Shown: piece after piece, positions 9,616-18,458 of the stretch | Layout of the letters: the number at the start of each line of letters is the position of its first letter | Numbering within the stretch: position 1 is the first letter of the stretch | Position numbers and translations under genes: made by a program | The notes under the pieces: model-generated | What the model was told of the DNA's origin: nothing | What the model saw: only the letters and a program-made list of their open reading frames with translations | The model's database searches: none | NCBI GenBank assembly: GCA_902608175.1 | Contig: CACLNC010000005.1 | Location: 1 to 43,178, forward strand | Direction of reading: 5' to 3' | DNA length: 43,178 nt | From: an uncultured marine group I thaumarchaeote | GTDB taxonomy: Archaea > Thermoproteota > Nitrososphaeria > Nitrososphaerales > Nitrosopumilaceae

Positions 9616-10410
9616 TTAAGTCTTCATAATTTCTTTTTCTTTACGTTCAACTATCACCATACCGGCAAGATAAAGCGCCATCATTGGACCAGCAATAAAC
9701 CACATTGTAACACCACTACCATCAGGAGTAACAATAGCACCAAAAATCACCAATATGACAATTGCATATCGAATATTTTTTCGCCAATATGATGCATCAA
9801 TCATTCCAGATTGGCTTAGTGCATACATGATTAGTGGTAGTTGAAAAGATAATCCAAATGCTATAAGAAATTGTAAAACAAATGTAACAAAATCAATTAT
9901 GTTTAAGAATGTTATAAGCTCAGCAGATTCACCATATTTGTACAGAAAATCTAGAACAAATGGAATTACAATTAGATATGCAAATACACAACCAGTAATA
10001 AAAAGCCCAATTGTTGGAATAGTGATTGATCTACTTACGTGAATTTCTCGTTCATTCAGTGCAGGCTTGAGAAAGTTTGCTAATTGACTAACTATTATTG
10101 GCATACTTGCAACAATTCCAACTAATGCTGCAATGTAAACTTGTGAAAAGAATGCTTGACCTGGTGCAGTTTGAATTAATTGAACATTCTCCGGAACAAG
10201 ATTATCACGCATATAATCAGTAATTTGTGCAGCAATGTTGTCTAAAGGCTGTGGGTATGGATAGTAAACCGTTGTATCAAATACATCGATTGCTGTTGCA
10301 TGAAACGTCATAATGAATATTGTAATTATTCCAACAGTAATGAAAATTTTCAATAATCTACGTCTAAGATCTTCTATATGACGATTTACTTGTGTAATCT
10401 CTTCAGACAT
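9616..10410 (-). CDS. tatC: Twin-arginine translocase subunit TatC
   Basis: TatC is the receptor for twin-arginine signal peptides. The 264-residue protein has the conserved N-terminal HIEDLRRRL (11-19), helix 1 (about 19-38), a long external loop (about 45-85), the FLKPALNERE segment near 112-121 with the conserved glutamates, and five more membrane helices. The Phe-Gly-Leu-Ser-Phe-Gln-Leu-Pro motif near 201-208 is the typical FGxxFexP element of helix 4. The tail is short and charged. The 163-aa gene ends 29 bp upstream, so the three may be one transcript. Confidence 0.93.
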   Translation of the reverse strand: MSEEITQVNRHIEDLRRRLLKIFITVGIITIFIMTFHATAIDVFDTTVYYPYPQPLDNIAAQITDYMRDNLVPENVQLIQTAPGQAFFSQVYIAALVGIVASMPIIVSQLANFLKPALNEREIHVSRSITIPTIGLFITGCVFAYLIVIPFVLDFLYKYGESAELITFLNIIDFVTFVLQFLIAFGLSFQLPLIMYALSQSGMIDASYWRKNIRYAIVILVIFGAIVTPDGSGVTMWFIAGPMMALYLAGMVIVERKEKEIMKT

Positions 10411-10439
10411 CTAAATCATAGTTTGATAATAGTCTGTAA

Positions 10440-10931
10440 TTATTCTTTCCAAGTTGATTTACCTGGTATAGGTAGTAGTTTTGCAGTAGGAAATCCCCAT
10501 TGTTCTAATTGTTCTTGTGTTGTATTATCTAGTTCCATTGATATTATGTTATTAGTGCCAAACTCGGTTTCAATTTCCTTTGAAAGTTTTGCGATGTCTG
10601 TTGGCGAGTATAATTCAGTTGAACCATCAAGAAATATTCTCTCAGATTTTTCTATCTCATTACCACCATATCTTTTCTTCAAAAATTTTGTTACATTAGG
10701 AATTTCATTCCTATCAATATTGTTATGATAAAATACAATACCCTTCTTTGTTTCATAATCATGTGGTGTTCCATATCGGTAAAGGAATACCCCAAAGAAT
10801 TTTGCATCGTCATCAGGCTGAAAAGTGCATTTAATTTCCCAATTTACTAGATTCTCCTCCTCATAATTCATTTTTTCTAAATCATCTGAATTAAGTTTCC
10901 AATATCTGAATCTTGCCAATATAGGTCTCAA
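10440..10931 (-). CDS. Hypothetical soluble protein upstream of tatC
   Basis: No family is recognised in this 163-residue soluble protein, rich in charged and aromatic residues. It has no signal peptide or cysteine pair. A central segment around FFGVFLYRYGTPHDYE and a C-terminal LEQWGFPTAKLLPIPG look structured. The frame opens with TTG at 10931. An ATTTATAAC TATA-like box on the minus strand (10942-10950) lies about 26 bp before another in-frame TTG at 10919 but only about 15 bp before 10931, so the true start may be 10919, giving 159 residues. Confidence 0.6.
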   Translation of the reverse strand: MRPILARFRYWKLNSDDLEKMNYEEENLVNWEIKCTFQPDDDAKFFGVFLYRYGTPHDYETKKGIVFYHNNIDRNEIPNVTKFLKKRYGGNEIEKSERIFLDGSTELYSPTDIAKLSKEIETEFGTNNIISMELDNTTQEQLEQWGFPTAKLLPIPGKSTWKE

Positions 10932-10940
10932 TTAACTACC

Positions 10941-10950
10941 CGTTATAAAT
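10941..10950 (-). promoter_or_regulatory. TATA box for the 163-aa gene/tat unit
   Basis: On the minus strand this reads ATTTATAACG. It sits 22-31 bp before the in-frame TTG at 10919, fitting a leaderless archaeal transcript. Confidence 0.4.
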
Positions 10951-10963
10951 TCAATTCTAAATA

Positions 10964-11122
10964 CTAACTCAGTGATTTTTTTTCATGTAAACAATATAAT
11001 GCAAGTTTAGATATTGTTTGTTTTTCATGTTCTTCTAGGATCTTATCATTTTTTACGTACATTTCATTAAACCAACTCAAGATATTATCAAGATCTTGCT
11101 TTGTGAACACAGCTGAACTCAT
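10964..11122 (-). CDS. 52-aa hypothetical protein
   Basis: ATG 11122 to TAG 10964 encodes 52 residues with no membrane segment. It reads as two helices: QDLDNILSWFNEMYVKNDK and LEEHEKQTISKLALYCLHEK, i.e. a small helical hairpin. Start, codon choice and amphipathic pattern are protein-like. It sits between the 163-aa gene and the divergent purS gene, with about 110 bp of divergent promoter space to purS. Family unknown. Confidence 0.5.
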   Translation of the reverse strand: MSSAVFTKQDLDNILSWFNEMYVKNDKILEEHEKQTISKLALYCLHEKKSLS

Positions 11123-11234
11123 TACCAACACGATATATTTCACATATTTTCAAAGGTTTGTCAATTTTTTGTTCGATCATAGTTTATTGAAATTTAATTA
11201 GGGCAGTGGATCAAGTTATTTGTGATCTAAAAAT

Positions 11235-11495
11235 ATGCCTGAATTTAATGTAACAGCAATAATTGAAAATAAACCAGGAATTAGTGACCCAGAAGGTGAA
11301 ACAATACTTAATGATCTCGTTCTCAAGTCTAAAAATTCATCTGTGAAAAAAATTCGTTCTGGTAAAATTCTTAGATTTACAATAGTTGGTAGTGATATAA
11401 AATCTGTAGAGAAGAAAGTGGAAAAAATATGTGATGAATTAAGAATTTTTAATCCATTGGTGAGTAAGATCACGATATCAGCAAATAAATGCTAA
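11235..11495 (+). CDS. purS: FGAM synthase subunit PurS
   Basis: PurS bridges PurL and PurQ in the three-subunit phosphoribosylformylglycinamidine synthase found in archaea and Gram-positive bacteria (step 4 of IMP synthesis). The 86-residue length fits. Signatures are the first strand FNVTAIIENKPGISDPEGETI (4-24), KKIRSGKILRFTI and the C-terminal helix-strand with ICDELRIFNPLVSKITI. Its stop overlaps the convergent CBS gene in a CTAA tetranucleotide. purQ and purL follow 495 bp later on the same strand. Confidence 0.92.
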   Translation: MPEFNVTAIIENKPGISDPEGETILNDLVLKSKNSSVKKIRSGKILRFTIVGSDIKSVEKKVEKICDELRIFNPLVSKITISANKC

Positions 11496-11935
11496 CTTTC
11501 TTCTCTTTCTAATTTTTTAATAGTTCCATCAACTAGTAATTTATTTCTCAAAAATCCTGCAAGATCAGTTTGTGTAATTACACCAACCAGTTTTTCATCT
11601 TCCAAGATAATTAATCTACGAATATTGTTATTAAGCATCTTTTGAATGGCATCTTCAATTGTTGTTGAGGGATCAACCCAACGAAACTTTCGCGACATTA
11701 TATCTGAAATTTGCATTTCAGATGATTTTTTATCATTTGCAGCTAATCGTCTGACAAAGTCACTTTCTGACAATACTCCAATGGGCAAATTATCTTTCAT
11801 AATCACCAAAAAACTAACGTCTTTTTCAGAAATTAGGCATGCTGCATCTAGTGCTGTTTTATTATATTCAATTGTAATCACGTTCTTTTCCATGATATCC
11901 TTTATCTGATCCATGCCGAAACTGAATGACACCAA
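11492..11935 (-). CDS. Two-CBS-domain protein
   Basis: This 147-residue protein is a pair of CBS domains with no other module. CBS1 (about 12-70) starts with IKDIMEKNVITIEYNKTALDA and has the LPIGVLSESDFVRRL element; CBS2 (about 78-140) has ISDIMSRKFRWVDPSTTIEDAI and VGVITQTDLAGFL. Such Bateman modules bind adenosine nucleotides or SAM and act as sensors. The gene is inserted, on the opposite strand, between purS and purQ, so sensing a purine nucleotide is a natural guess but is only inference. ATG at 11914 is a plausible shorter start. Confidence 0.85.
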   Translation of the reverse strand: MVSFSFGMDQIKDIMEKNVITIEYNKTALDAACLISEKDVSFLVIMKDNLPIGVLSESDFVRRLAANDKKSSEMQISDIMSRKFRWVDPSTTIEDAIQKMLNNNIRRLIILEDEKLVGVITQTDLAGFLRNKLLVDGTIKKLEREES

Positions 11936-11989
11936 AATAAAAACATGAGTTTATGTATGAATTTTATAGGCGTGAGCTTCAATTAAATT

Positions 11990-12670
11990 GTGAAAGTTGC
12001 GGTTGTAGTTTTCCCCGGAAGTAATTGTGATCGTGATATGTTTCATGTTTTAACTGATGTGTTTAATTTTGAAACACAGTATTTTTGGCATCAAGATAAA
12101 TTACCAAATAATATTGATGCTGTAATTCTACCAGGGGGGTTTTCATACGGTGATCGATTACGGGCGGGTGTTATTGCAGCAAATAGCCCAATAATCTCCA
12201 GTGTAAAAAAACTAGCTAATTCTGGAACACCTATTCTTGGTGTATGTAATGGGTTTCAAATTCTTGTGGAATCTGAACTTTTACCAGGAGTTCTATTAAA
12301 AAATACATCACTGAATTTTATGTGTGAATGGACAAATCTGATTGTAAATAATAACAATACGCCATTTACTAACAAACTTAAAGTTGGTCAAAAAATTCCA
12401 ATACCAATTGCAAATGGTGAAGGAAGATATTTTGCTGATAAGAAATTATTATCAGAATTAAAAAATAACAATCAAATTGTTTTTTCATATCAAAATCGTG
12501 TTAATGGTTCTACTGAACAAATTGCTGGTATTTGTAATAAAGATGGTAATGTTGTAGGAATGATGCCACATCCAGAACGAGCAGCAGAGGCAATTATCAA
12601 TCCAGTTGATTATAAACCATCATCATTAATTTTTGAATCATTATTGAAAACACTGGGTGTTAAAAATTGA
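11990..12670 (+). CDS. purQ: FGAM synthase glutaminase subunit PurQ
   Basis: PurQ is the class I glutamine amidotransferase that supplies ammonia to PurL. The 226-residue protein has FPGSNCDRD (8-16), the oxyanion region LPGGFSYGD (47-55), the nucleophile Cys86 in GVCNGFQIL, and the catalytic His/Glu pair in MMPHPERAAE near 192-201. The start is GTG at 11990. The stop TGA overlaps the TTG start of purL by 4 bp, indicating translational coupling. Confidence 0.96.
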   Translation: MKVAVVVFPGSNCDRDMFHVLTDVFNFETQYFWHQDKLPNNIDAVILPGGFSYGDRLRAGVIAANSPIISSVKKLANSGTPILGVCNGFQILVESELLPGVLLKNTSLNFMCEWTNLIVNNNNTPFTNKLKVGQKIPIPIANGEGRYFADKKLLSELKNNNQIVFSYQNRVNGSTEQIAGICNKDGNVVGMMPHPERAAEAIINPVDYKPSSLIFESLLKTLGVKN

Positions 12671-14832
12671 GTTTACAGGAACATGAAATTAAACACGTCA
12701 AGAAAATAATAGGGCGTAAATTAACAAAAACTGAACTAGAAATTTTAGCTGCCGAATGGTCAGAACACTGTTCCTACAAATCATCGAAGATTCATCTTAA
12801 AATGTTACCAATGACTGGCAAAAATGTTATAGTTGAGAAAGGCTATGATTCTGGCGTATTAGATGTTGGTGATGGTTATGTTGTAACTGTGCATATTGAA
12901 AGTCATAATCATCCATCTGCTGTAGAACCATTTGGAGGAGCTGGAACAGGCGTTGGCGGTGTAATTCGTGATATATTGTCAGCTGGCACTCGCCCAATTG
13001 CAATTTTTGATGGATTACGATTTGGCAATATTGAAAATGATAAGCATGCACGGTGGCTTTTCAAAAATGCAGTTTCTGGAATAGCAAATTATGGTAACTG
13101 CTTAGGAATTCCAACTATTGGTGGAGAAGTTGAGTTTGATGATTGTTACAAAAATTATGCATTGGTTGATGTCGCTGCAATAGGATTCGGTAAAAAAACT
13201 AATCTAATAAAAAATCATGCAAGTGTTGGTGATATAGTAGTTTTAATTGGTGGTTCAACTGGCCGTGATGGTATTGGTGGATCACAGTTTGCATCTGATT
13301 CATTGGAGACTGAAGATAGATCTGCCATACAAATTCCAGACCCATTTATTGAGAAATTAATTATAGAAGCAATCATTGAGGCAAGAAATGAACATTGTAT
13401 TAATGCAATGAAAGATTTAGGAGGTGGTGGTTTGTCATGCGCAATTTCTGAAACAGCTGAAAGTTTAGGAATTGGAATTGAGCTAAATGTTAACGATGTG
13501 CATACTAGAGAGTCTGGTTTATTTCCTCATGAAATAATGATCTCAGAATCACAAGAAAGAATGCTAGTAATCACAAATAAGAAGAAATTACAAAAATTGA
13601 AGAAAATATGTGACAAATTTAGAATCAGGTGTTCAACTATTGGGCATGTCACAGAAAATAAAATGATGCATGTAAAAGATGGGCAAAAAACTATTGCACA
13701 ACTTCCTGCAGAATTTGTTGCACGAGCACCATTACTTGATAGAATGAAATCAAAACCAAAATATTTGGATCATCTTAAACATGAAAAAAAGAAAAAGAAG
13801 ATCTTAAACTATTCAGATGTGATTTTGAAATTACTTTCTAGTCCTAATATAGCAAGCAAGCATTGGGTATTCAGACAATATGATCATGAAGTTGGGATTA
13901 GAACAGTCATAAAACCTGGTTTTGATGCATCTGTTTTGAGATTGGATAATGATAAATTTCTTTCCGCAAAAATTGATGGAAATCCAAAACACTGTTACAT
14001 TGATCCTCGAAATGGCGCAATAGGTTGTTTTGAGGAGGCATGTAGAAATATTGTTTGCACAGGTGCAAACCCAATAGGAATGGTTGATCATCTACAATTT
14101 GGTAATCCAGAGAATCCAGAAATATTTTGGACATTTATGGAATCAATTGAGGGATTAACTGAATTTGCAAAATTTCTTAGAATACCATGTGTTGGTGGTA
14201 AAGTAAGTTTCTATAATGAAACACCATCTGGTCCAATCAAACCAACTCCACTCATTGGTGTATTAGGTATAATGGACGAACCACTATTACCACTACCACC
14301 AACCACAGGTGATTATTTGGTTATTATCGGCGAAACAAAAAATGAACTTGGTGGTTCTGAATATTTTGAATATATACACAAGTTTATTGGTGGTAATTGC
14401 CCAATTGTTAATTTTAAAGATTCTAAAATAAACATGCTTTCTGTTTTATCATTAATAAAAAATAAATTGGTAAAATCAGTGCATGATTGTTCAAAAGGTG
14501 GTTTTTCTATAGCATTATCAGAAATTTCAATTTTTGGAAAGATTGGGTGTGATGTTAATCTGGATAAAATACCTACTAACGATGATATTGATTATGAAAC
14601 ACTATTATTTTCAGAGAGTCATTCTAGATATCTATTATCAGTTGATAAAAAAAATATTGAGATGCTGAAACAATATCTTACAAAGAAAAAAGTTCAATTT
14701 GGTATTTTGGGTAAATTTTCTGGCGATCAGATAAAAATGAGACATAACTCCAAATACATCTCTAAATATTCTGTTAGCATCGCCCAAAAAAAATACTTCA
14801 ATGCATTAGAGGATTTGTTAAATCATGGTTAA
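12667..14832 (+). CDS. purL: FGAM synthase large subunit PurL
   Basis: PurL is the ATP-dependent amidotransferase-coupled synthase that turns FGAR into FGAM. At 721 residues it is the small (archaeal/Bacillus) form that needs PurS and PurQ. Visible motifs are WSEHCSYKSSK (31-41), IESHNHPSAVEPFGGAGTG (77-95), the GGSTGRDGIGGSQFAS nucleotide-binding segment near 197-212, DLGGGGLSCAISE near 254-266, and the second-half repeats CVGGKVSFYNE and VHDCSKGGFSIALSE. It starts with TTG at 12667, inside the purQ stop, and overlaps purF by 8 bp at its end. Confidence 0.96.
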   Translation: MSLQEHEIKHVKKIIGRKLTKTELEILAAEWSEHCSYKSSKIHLKMLPMTGKNVIVEKGYDSGVLDVGDGYVVTVHIESHNHPSAVEPFGGAGTGVGGVIRDILSAGTRPIAIFDGLRFGNIENDKHARWLFKNAVSGIANYGNCLGIPTIGGEVEFDDCYKNYALVDVAAIGFGKKTNLIKNHASVGDIVVLIGGSTGRDGIGGSQFASDSLETEDRSAIQIPDPFIEKLIIEAIIEARNEHCINAMKDLGGGGLSCAISETAESLGIGIELNVNDVHTRESGLFPHEIMISESQERMLVITNKKKLQKLKKICDKFRIRCSTIGHVTENKMMHVKDGQKTIAQLPAEFVARAPLLDRMKSKPKYLDHLKHEKKKKKILNYSDVILKLLSSPNIASKHWVFRQYDHEVGIRTVIKPGFDASVLRLDNDKFLSAKIDGNPKHCYIDPRNGAIGCFEEACRNIVCTGANPIGMVDHLQFGNPENPEIFWTFMESIEGLTEFAKFLRIPCVGGKVSFYNETPSGPIKPTPLIGVLGIMDEPLLPLPPTTGDYLVIIGETKNELGGSEYFEYIHKFIGGNCPIVNFKDSKINMLSVLSLIKNKLVKSVHDCSKGGFSIALSEISIFGKIGCDVNLDKIPTNDDIDYETLLFSESHSRYLLSVDKKNIEMLKQYLTKKKVQFGILGKFSGDQIKMRHNSKYISKYSVSIAQKKYFNALEDLLNHG

Positions 14833-16258
14833 GGAAAATTGTGGTGTTGTTGGGATTTTTAGTAGTGACGGCACCAATGTAATCCCAATGATCATTGATG
14901 CATTACGAGCGTTACAGCATAGAGGGCAAGAAGCATGGGGAGTTGCAATTCCAAATAAACCTCCATTAAAGAAATTGGGACTAGTTTCAGCAGCATCATC
15001 AGAGTTTAAGAAAATTTCGGATGAATATCAATCATCATGTGCAATAGGTCATGTTAGATATTCTACTTTAGGCAAAAGTAATCTTGAAAATGCACAGCCA
15101 TTAAAGGTTAAAGATCTATGTGTTGCACATAATGGCACAATTTCAAATGTTGAAGAATTATCAAATTTAGTTGGAGGATGTACTTTTACACCGCAAAATG
15201 TTAGTGATACATTAGTAGCTGCACAACGACTTGTGTCATTAATTTCTGAGAAAGGTAAAATTGGTAGTGCATTATCAGTTTTAAAAAATGAAATGATAGG
15301 TTCATACTGCTTCACATTTTTATCAGATGATAGATCTGTTTATGCGGCAAGAGATCCTCTTGGATTTCGACCAATGGTTTTGGGTTTTAAAGAAGATACA
15401 AACACTCACATCGTTGCATCTGAATCATCTGCTCTATCTGCAATAGGAGCAAATCTCATTCGTGATGTCTCACCAGGCGAGCTTATCAAATTTAGTGATG
15501 CCGGCGTTGAATCAGAAATGTTTTCTAATGATAAGAAACGTGCGCATTGTTCTTTTGAGTTTACATATTTTGCACAACCATCAAGTAAAATGGAAGGTCA
15601 TAACATCTATGTTGCAAGAAAACGTATAGGAAAATTATTAGCAAAGAAATTTCAAATAGATGATGCAGATTTAGTAATACCTGTACCAGATTCTGCAAGA
15701 CCTGCTGCATTGGGTGTTGCACAGGGTCTTGGTGTAGAATTTGATGAAGGATTGCTTAAGGATAGATATAGTAAAAAAGGTCCATTGCGAAGTTTTATTG
15801 AGCCACATCAAAGTGATCGTGTTGAAATTAATCGATGGATAATTCCTATTCGTGAAGTTATTGAAGGTAAACACGTTGTTGTTGTTGATGATAGTTTAGT
15901 ACGTGGAACTAGTTCAAGAGCAATAATTAAGGCATTACGACGGGCCGGTGCAAAAAAAATTAGTATGTTGATTACATTCCCTCCAATCAAGTTTCCATGT
16001 TATGCAGGAATAGATTTTCCATCACAGGATGAGTTAGCAACATTTGCTGATAACAAAACACTCACTCATGAAGAAATTGTTGAAAAGGTACGATCTGATA
16101 TTGGTGCTGATTTTCTTGGTTATAATGATGAGAAAACATTAGCGGAAGCAATTGGAATTCCACTTGATTCTATGTGTTTTACTTGTGCAAGTGGAAACTA
16201 TGAACCACTTGGAATAAAACCAGAATTTAAAACACGTGAAGAGATGAAGGGTGATTAA
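14825..16258 (+). CDS. purF: Amidophosphoribosyltransferase PurF
   Basis: PurF catalyses the first committed step (PRPP + glutamine to phosphoribosylamine). It has the N-terminal nucleophile Cys6 after a five-residue propeptide (MVKEN-CGVVGIF), so it is probably processed. The HRGQEAWG motif (32-39), AIGHVRYST near 72-80 and the PRPP-binding VVVVDDSLVRGTSS (about 350-364) are intact. Cysteines at about 242 (HCSFEF), 392 (FPCYAGID) and in CFTCAS near 449 correspond to the ligands of the [4Fe-4S] cluster of Bacillus-type PurF, making this the oxygen-sensitive, iron-sulfur form. It overlaps purL by 8 bp and the AsnC-like gene by 8 bp. Confidence 0.96.
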   Translation: MVKENCGVVGIFSSDGTNVIPMIIDALRALQHRGQEAWGVAIPNKPPLKKLGLVSAASSEFKKISDEYQSSCAIGHVRYSTLGKSNLENAQPLKVKDLCVAHNGTISNVEELSNLVGGCTFTPQNVSDTLVAAQRLVSLISEKGKIGSALSVLKNEMIGSYCFTFLSDDRSVYAARDPLGFRPMVLGFKEDTNTHIVASESSALSAIGANLIRDVSPGELIKFSDAGVESEMFSNDKKRAHCSFEFTYFAQPSSKMEGHNIYVARKRIGKLLAKKFQIDDADLVIPVPDSARPAALGVAQGLGVEFDEGLLKDRYSKKGPLRSFIEPHQSDRVEINRWIIPIREVIEGKHVVVVDDSLVRGTSSRAIIKALRRAGAKKISMLITFPPIKFPCYAGIDFPSQDELATFADNKTLTHEEIVEKVRSDIGADFLGYNDEKTLAEAIGIPLDSMCFTCASGNYEPLGIKPEFKTREEMKGD

Positions 16259-16499
16259 ATTAGAAATTGCTTACGTTCTTGTCCAATGTAAAATTGCACA
16301 TGAAATGGAAGTACTAAAAGCATTACTTGAAATTGATATTGTTAAAGAAGCAAAAGGAACATTTGGATATTATGACATACTTGTAAAAATTCAAGCTGAA
16401 ACACATGATATTATAACAGAAACAATAACAAAGAAAATTCGTTCAATACCAAATGTCACAACCACTACAACACTTTCAATAGTTCCAGAACAAGATTAA
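16251..16499 (+). CDS. Stand-alone Lrp/AsnC ligand-binding (RAM) domain
   Basis: This 82-residue protein is only the alpha-beta sandwich effector domain of Lrp/AsnC regulators (AsnC_trans_reg): an AYVLVQCKIAHEMEVLKAL first half, then IVKEAKGTFGYYDILVKIQAET and the last helix-strand with TKKIRSIPNVTTTTTLSIV. There is no DNA-binding HTH. Such single RAM-domain proteins can bind amino acids or mix with full-length Lrp proteins. The start is GTG at 16251 within the end of purF (8-bp overlap), so it is translated with the purine genes. Confidence 0.85.
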   Translation: MIKLEIAYVLVQCKIAHEMEVLKALLEIDIVKEAKGTFGYYDILVKIQAETHDIITETITKKIRSIPNVTTTTTLSIVPEQD

Positions 16500-16531
16500 T
16501 TTCTTAATTATCAGGTTTTCATATATGATTT

Positions 16532-16915
16532 ATGAATAATTTGCCAATTATTGGTGGTTCTATTGCAGCCGTGGTTGCAGGAATTCTTGTTGCAGTTTTT
16601 ACTTTATTTCCAACCAGTACTATATCTGGTGAATATGGAATTATGGTTGACCCGACAAAAGAAAAACAAACTCTCTTTATTATGGCTCGAGTTGCAATTG
16701 AAAATACGGGAACATTACCATTAACAAATGTTGAAGTGAATTATGGTGATGGTGATATAGATTATCTTGGAACTCTAAAACCTGGTCAATATGTAATTTT
16801 ATCACCTCCTCAGGGAAACTCCTTGCAATATGTCGTTGTAAAAGCTGATGGTGATGTTTATGTTACTAAAGCATATCGTGAACCAATTGCAATGCCAGGA
16901 ATGATGGGTTCATAA
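16532..16915 (+). CDS. Membrane-anchored exported protein in purine operon
   Basis: The 127-residue product has an N-terminal hydrophobic helix (about 5-27, [19 protein letters not shown]) that anchors it or acts as an uncleaved signal, then a beta-rich exterior domain: [44 protein letters not shown]. The pattern N-T-G-x-x-x-[LIV]-x-N-V is that of immunoglobulin-like CARDB/DUF11-type domains seen in archaeal surface proteins. The tail is Met/Gly/Pro-rich. It has no evident purine function; its position between purF/AsnC and purC with short gaps (32 and 23 bp) is probably co-transcription only. Confidence 0.65.
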   Translation: MNNLPIIGGSIAAVVAGILVAVFTLFPTSTISGEYGIMVDPTKEKQTLFIMARVAIENTGTLPLTNVEVNYGDGDIDYLGTLKPGQYVILSPPQGNSLQYVVVKADGDVYVTKAYREPIAMPGMMGS

Positions 16916-16938
16916 GTCTAATTATTGGAGACTATGTA

Positions 16939-17763
16939 ATGAAATTTCTAACATCTGGTAAAGTTAAGGATGTTTTTGATCTTGATGATGGGAATATTTT
17001 ATTCAAATTTAGTAACCGTGTTTCAGCATATGATGTAAAATTTAAGGATGAAATTCCTAAGAAGGGTGAAGTACTTTGTAAATTTGCTGAGTTTTGGTTT
17101 GATAGATTAGATGTAAGGAATCACTTTGTGGAAAGAAAGTCAGACACTGAGATCATTGTAAAAAAGATGAACATGTTACCAATTGAGTGTATAGTACGTG
17201 GGTATTTTTACGGCAGTATGGTTTCACGTTGGAAATCTGGTCAAATTTCATTTGGTGATAATGTAGAAAAAGAATTAGCATCAAAACTTCCTAAACCAAT
17301 TTTTGATCCAACAACAAAATCCACACACGACATTCCTATCAATAAAGATGAGGCAATTTCACAGAATCTAGTAACAAACGATGAATTTGATTGGCTATCA
17401 TCTAAATCAATTGAAATTTATCAAAGCATGGCAACAATTGCAGATAAATCTGGTTTTATACTTGCAGATTTAAAATTAGAATTTGGGAAGTTAGATGATG
17501 AAATAACTCTTGGTGATTCAATTGGACCTGATGAATATAGATTATGGCCAAAAGATCAATATGAAGTTGGCAAAACTCAAGTAGCATACGATAAACAACT
17601 TTTACGTGACTGGCTTACTGAGAATGGGTACCAAAAACAATTTGATGAATCTCGTGCAAAAGGTCAAGAAATAACATCTCCAATAATTCCCGATGGTTTA
17701 ATTTCAAAAATGACAGAGAGGTATGTTTCTGCATATGAACGCACTACTGGTAAATCACTTTAA
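16939..17763 (+). CDS. purC: SAICAR synthase PurC
   Basis: PurC ligates aspartate to CAIR using ATP. The 274-residue protein has the N-terminal [19 protein letters not shown] (6-24), FSNRVSAYD (24-32), the [15 protein letters not shown] segment (about 79-93), the conserved TKSTHDIPI near 131-139, [10 protein letters not shown] (173-182) and the substrate/Mg loop [13 protein letters not shown] (192-204). All agree with an active enzyme. It is the last gene of the purine run and is followed by T-rich, non-coding DNA. Confidence 0.96.
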   Translation: MKFLTSGKVKDVFDLDDGNILFKFSNRVSAYDVKFKDEIPKKGEVLCKFAEFWFDRLDVRNHFVERKSDTEIIVKKMNMLPIECIVRGYFYGSMVSRWKSGQISFGDNVEKELASKLPKPIFDPTTKSTHDIPINKDEAISQNLVTNDEFDWLSSKSIEIYQSMATIADKSGFILADLKLEFGKLDDEITLGDSIGPDEYRLWPKDQYEVGKTQVAYDKQLLRDWLTENGYQKQFDESRAKGQEITSPIIPDGLISKMTERYVSAYERTTGKSL

Positions 17764-17811
17764 CTCGATTTATTTTTCCTATTTTTCTTTCATCTCCCTC
17801 TATTTCCCGTT
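17764..17811 (+). terminator. T-rich 3' region after purC
   Basis: Directly behind the purC stop the plus strand carries repeated T tracts (TTTATTTTT, TATTTTTCTTTC) with no strong hairpin, the usual form of archaeal transcription terminators. The rest of the gap up to 17963 holds the palindrome at 17853 and no credible gene. Confidence 0.4.
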
Positions 17812-17852
17812 AAAATGCCATATTTCTAGAATTTTCAGAATTTCCTTACTTA

Positions 17853-17868
17853 TACTATAATTATAGTA
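17853..17868. promoter_or_regulatory. 16-bp palindrome before HTH gene
   Basis: TACTATAATTATAGTA is a perfect inverted repeat, about 95 bp upstream of the HTH regulator. It lacks a following T tract, so an operator, possibly for autoregulation, is more likely than a terminator. Confidence 0.4.
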
Positions 17869-17963
17869 GTACTATGATTAAAATAATAATGCTAGGAAAT
17901 TAATGCTAATGGTAAATAAACCTAAACATAATTCAATTTTAGAGAGGAATTTATGCGTATGAT

Positions 17964-18458
17964 ATGCCAGTATTAATGGAAAAGGAGATCTTCATAAACA
18001 GGATTATAGCAGCAAACTATGAACATCTTAGTGCTATTCAGGACCCAATTCGTGGGAAAATCTTACAGCTACTTTATAAAAAACAGTTAAACGCTGATCA
18101 AATTACTCGCAAACTGAAAAAATCAGGCTATAAAAAAGCAATTACAACTATTAGGCATCATATTGATATTCTGAAAGATTCTGGACTCATTGAAATCGTG
18201 AAAATTGAAGAATTACATGGTGGAATAACAAAATATTATAGTTCATCGATTAAATTCCTAGATTTTACAATATCAGATGATTTTGAGAAAAATTATTCAA
18301 AAACCATTGAAAAAACATCATTAAAGCTTACTAAGATTGTAAATTCAATTTCAAAGAATTTCCCAAAAACTAGGAAAGTGAATCAAATCAATCATAATCA
18401 TTATGTCACTATTGAAATTCTTAACAGAGCGATTACGAATGTGTTAGAAAAAAAATAA
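17964..18458 (+). CDS. ArsR-like winged-helix transcription regulator
   Basis: This 164-residue protein has an N-terminal winged helix-turn-helix of the ArsR type: DPIRGKILQLLYKKQLNADQ (27-46) is the first helix pair, KAITTIRHHIDILKDSGLIE (58-77) the recognition helix, and the wing is KIEELHGGITKYYSS. The C-terminal half (about 95-164) is helical and basic and may give dimerisation. There are no cysteine or histidine clusters for metal sensing. A 16-bp palindrome lies about 95 bp upstream. The gene abuts the convergent DUF371 gene with no spacing. ATG at residue 5 is an alternative start. Confidence 0.8.
   Translation: MPVLMEKEIFINRIIAANYEHLSAIQDPIRGKILQLLYKKQLNADQITRKLKKSGYKKAITTIRHHIDILKDSGLIEIVKIEELHGGITKYYSSSIKFLDFTISDDFEKNYSKTIEKTSLKLTKIVNSISKNFPKTRKVNQINHNHYVTIEILNRAITNVLEKK

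Noticed and set aside
16532-16915. The membrane-anchored protein as a purine pathway component
   Set aside because: Its Ig-like exterior domain has no link to nucleotide synthesis; co-transcription is the simpler explanation.
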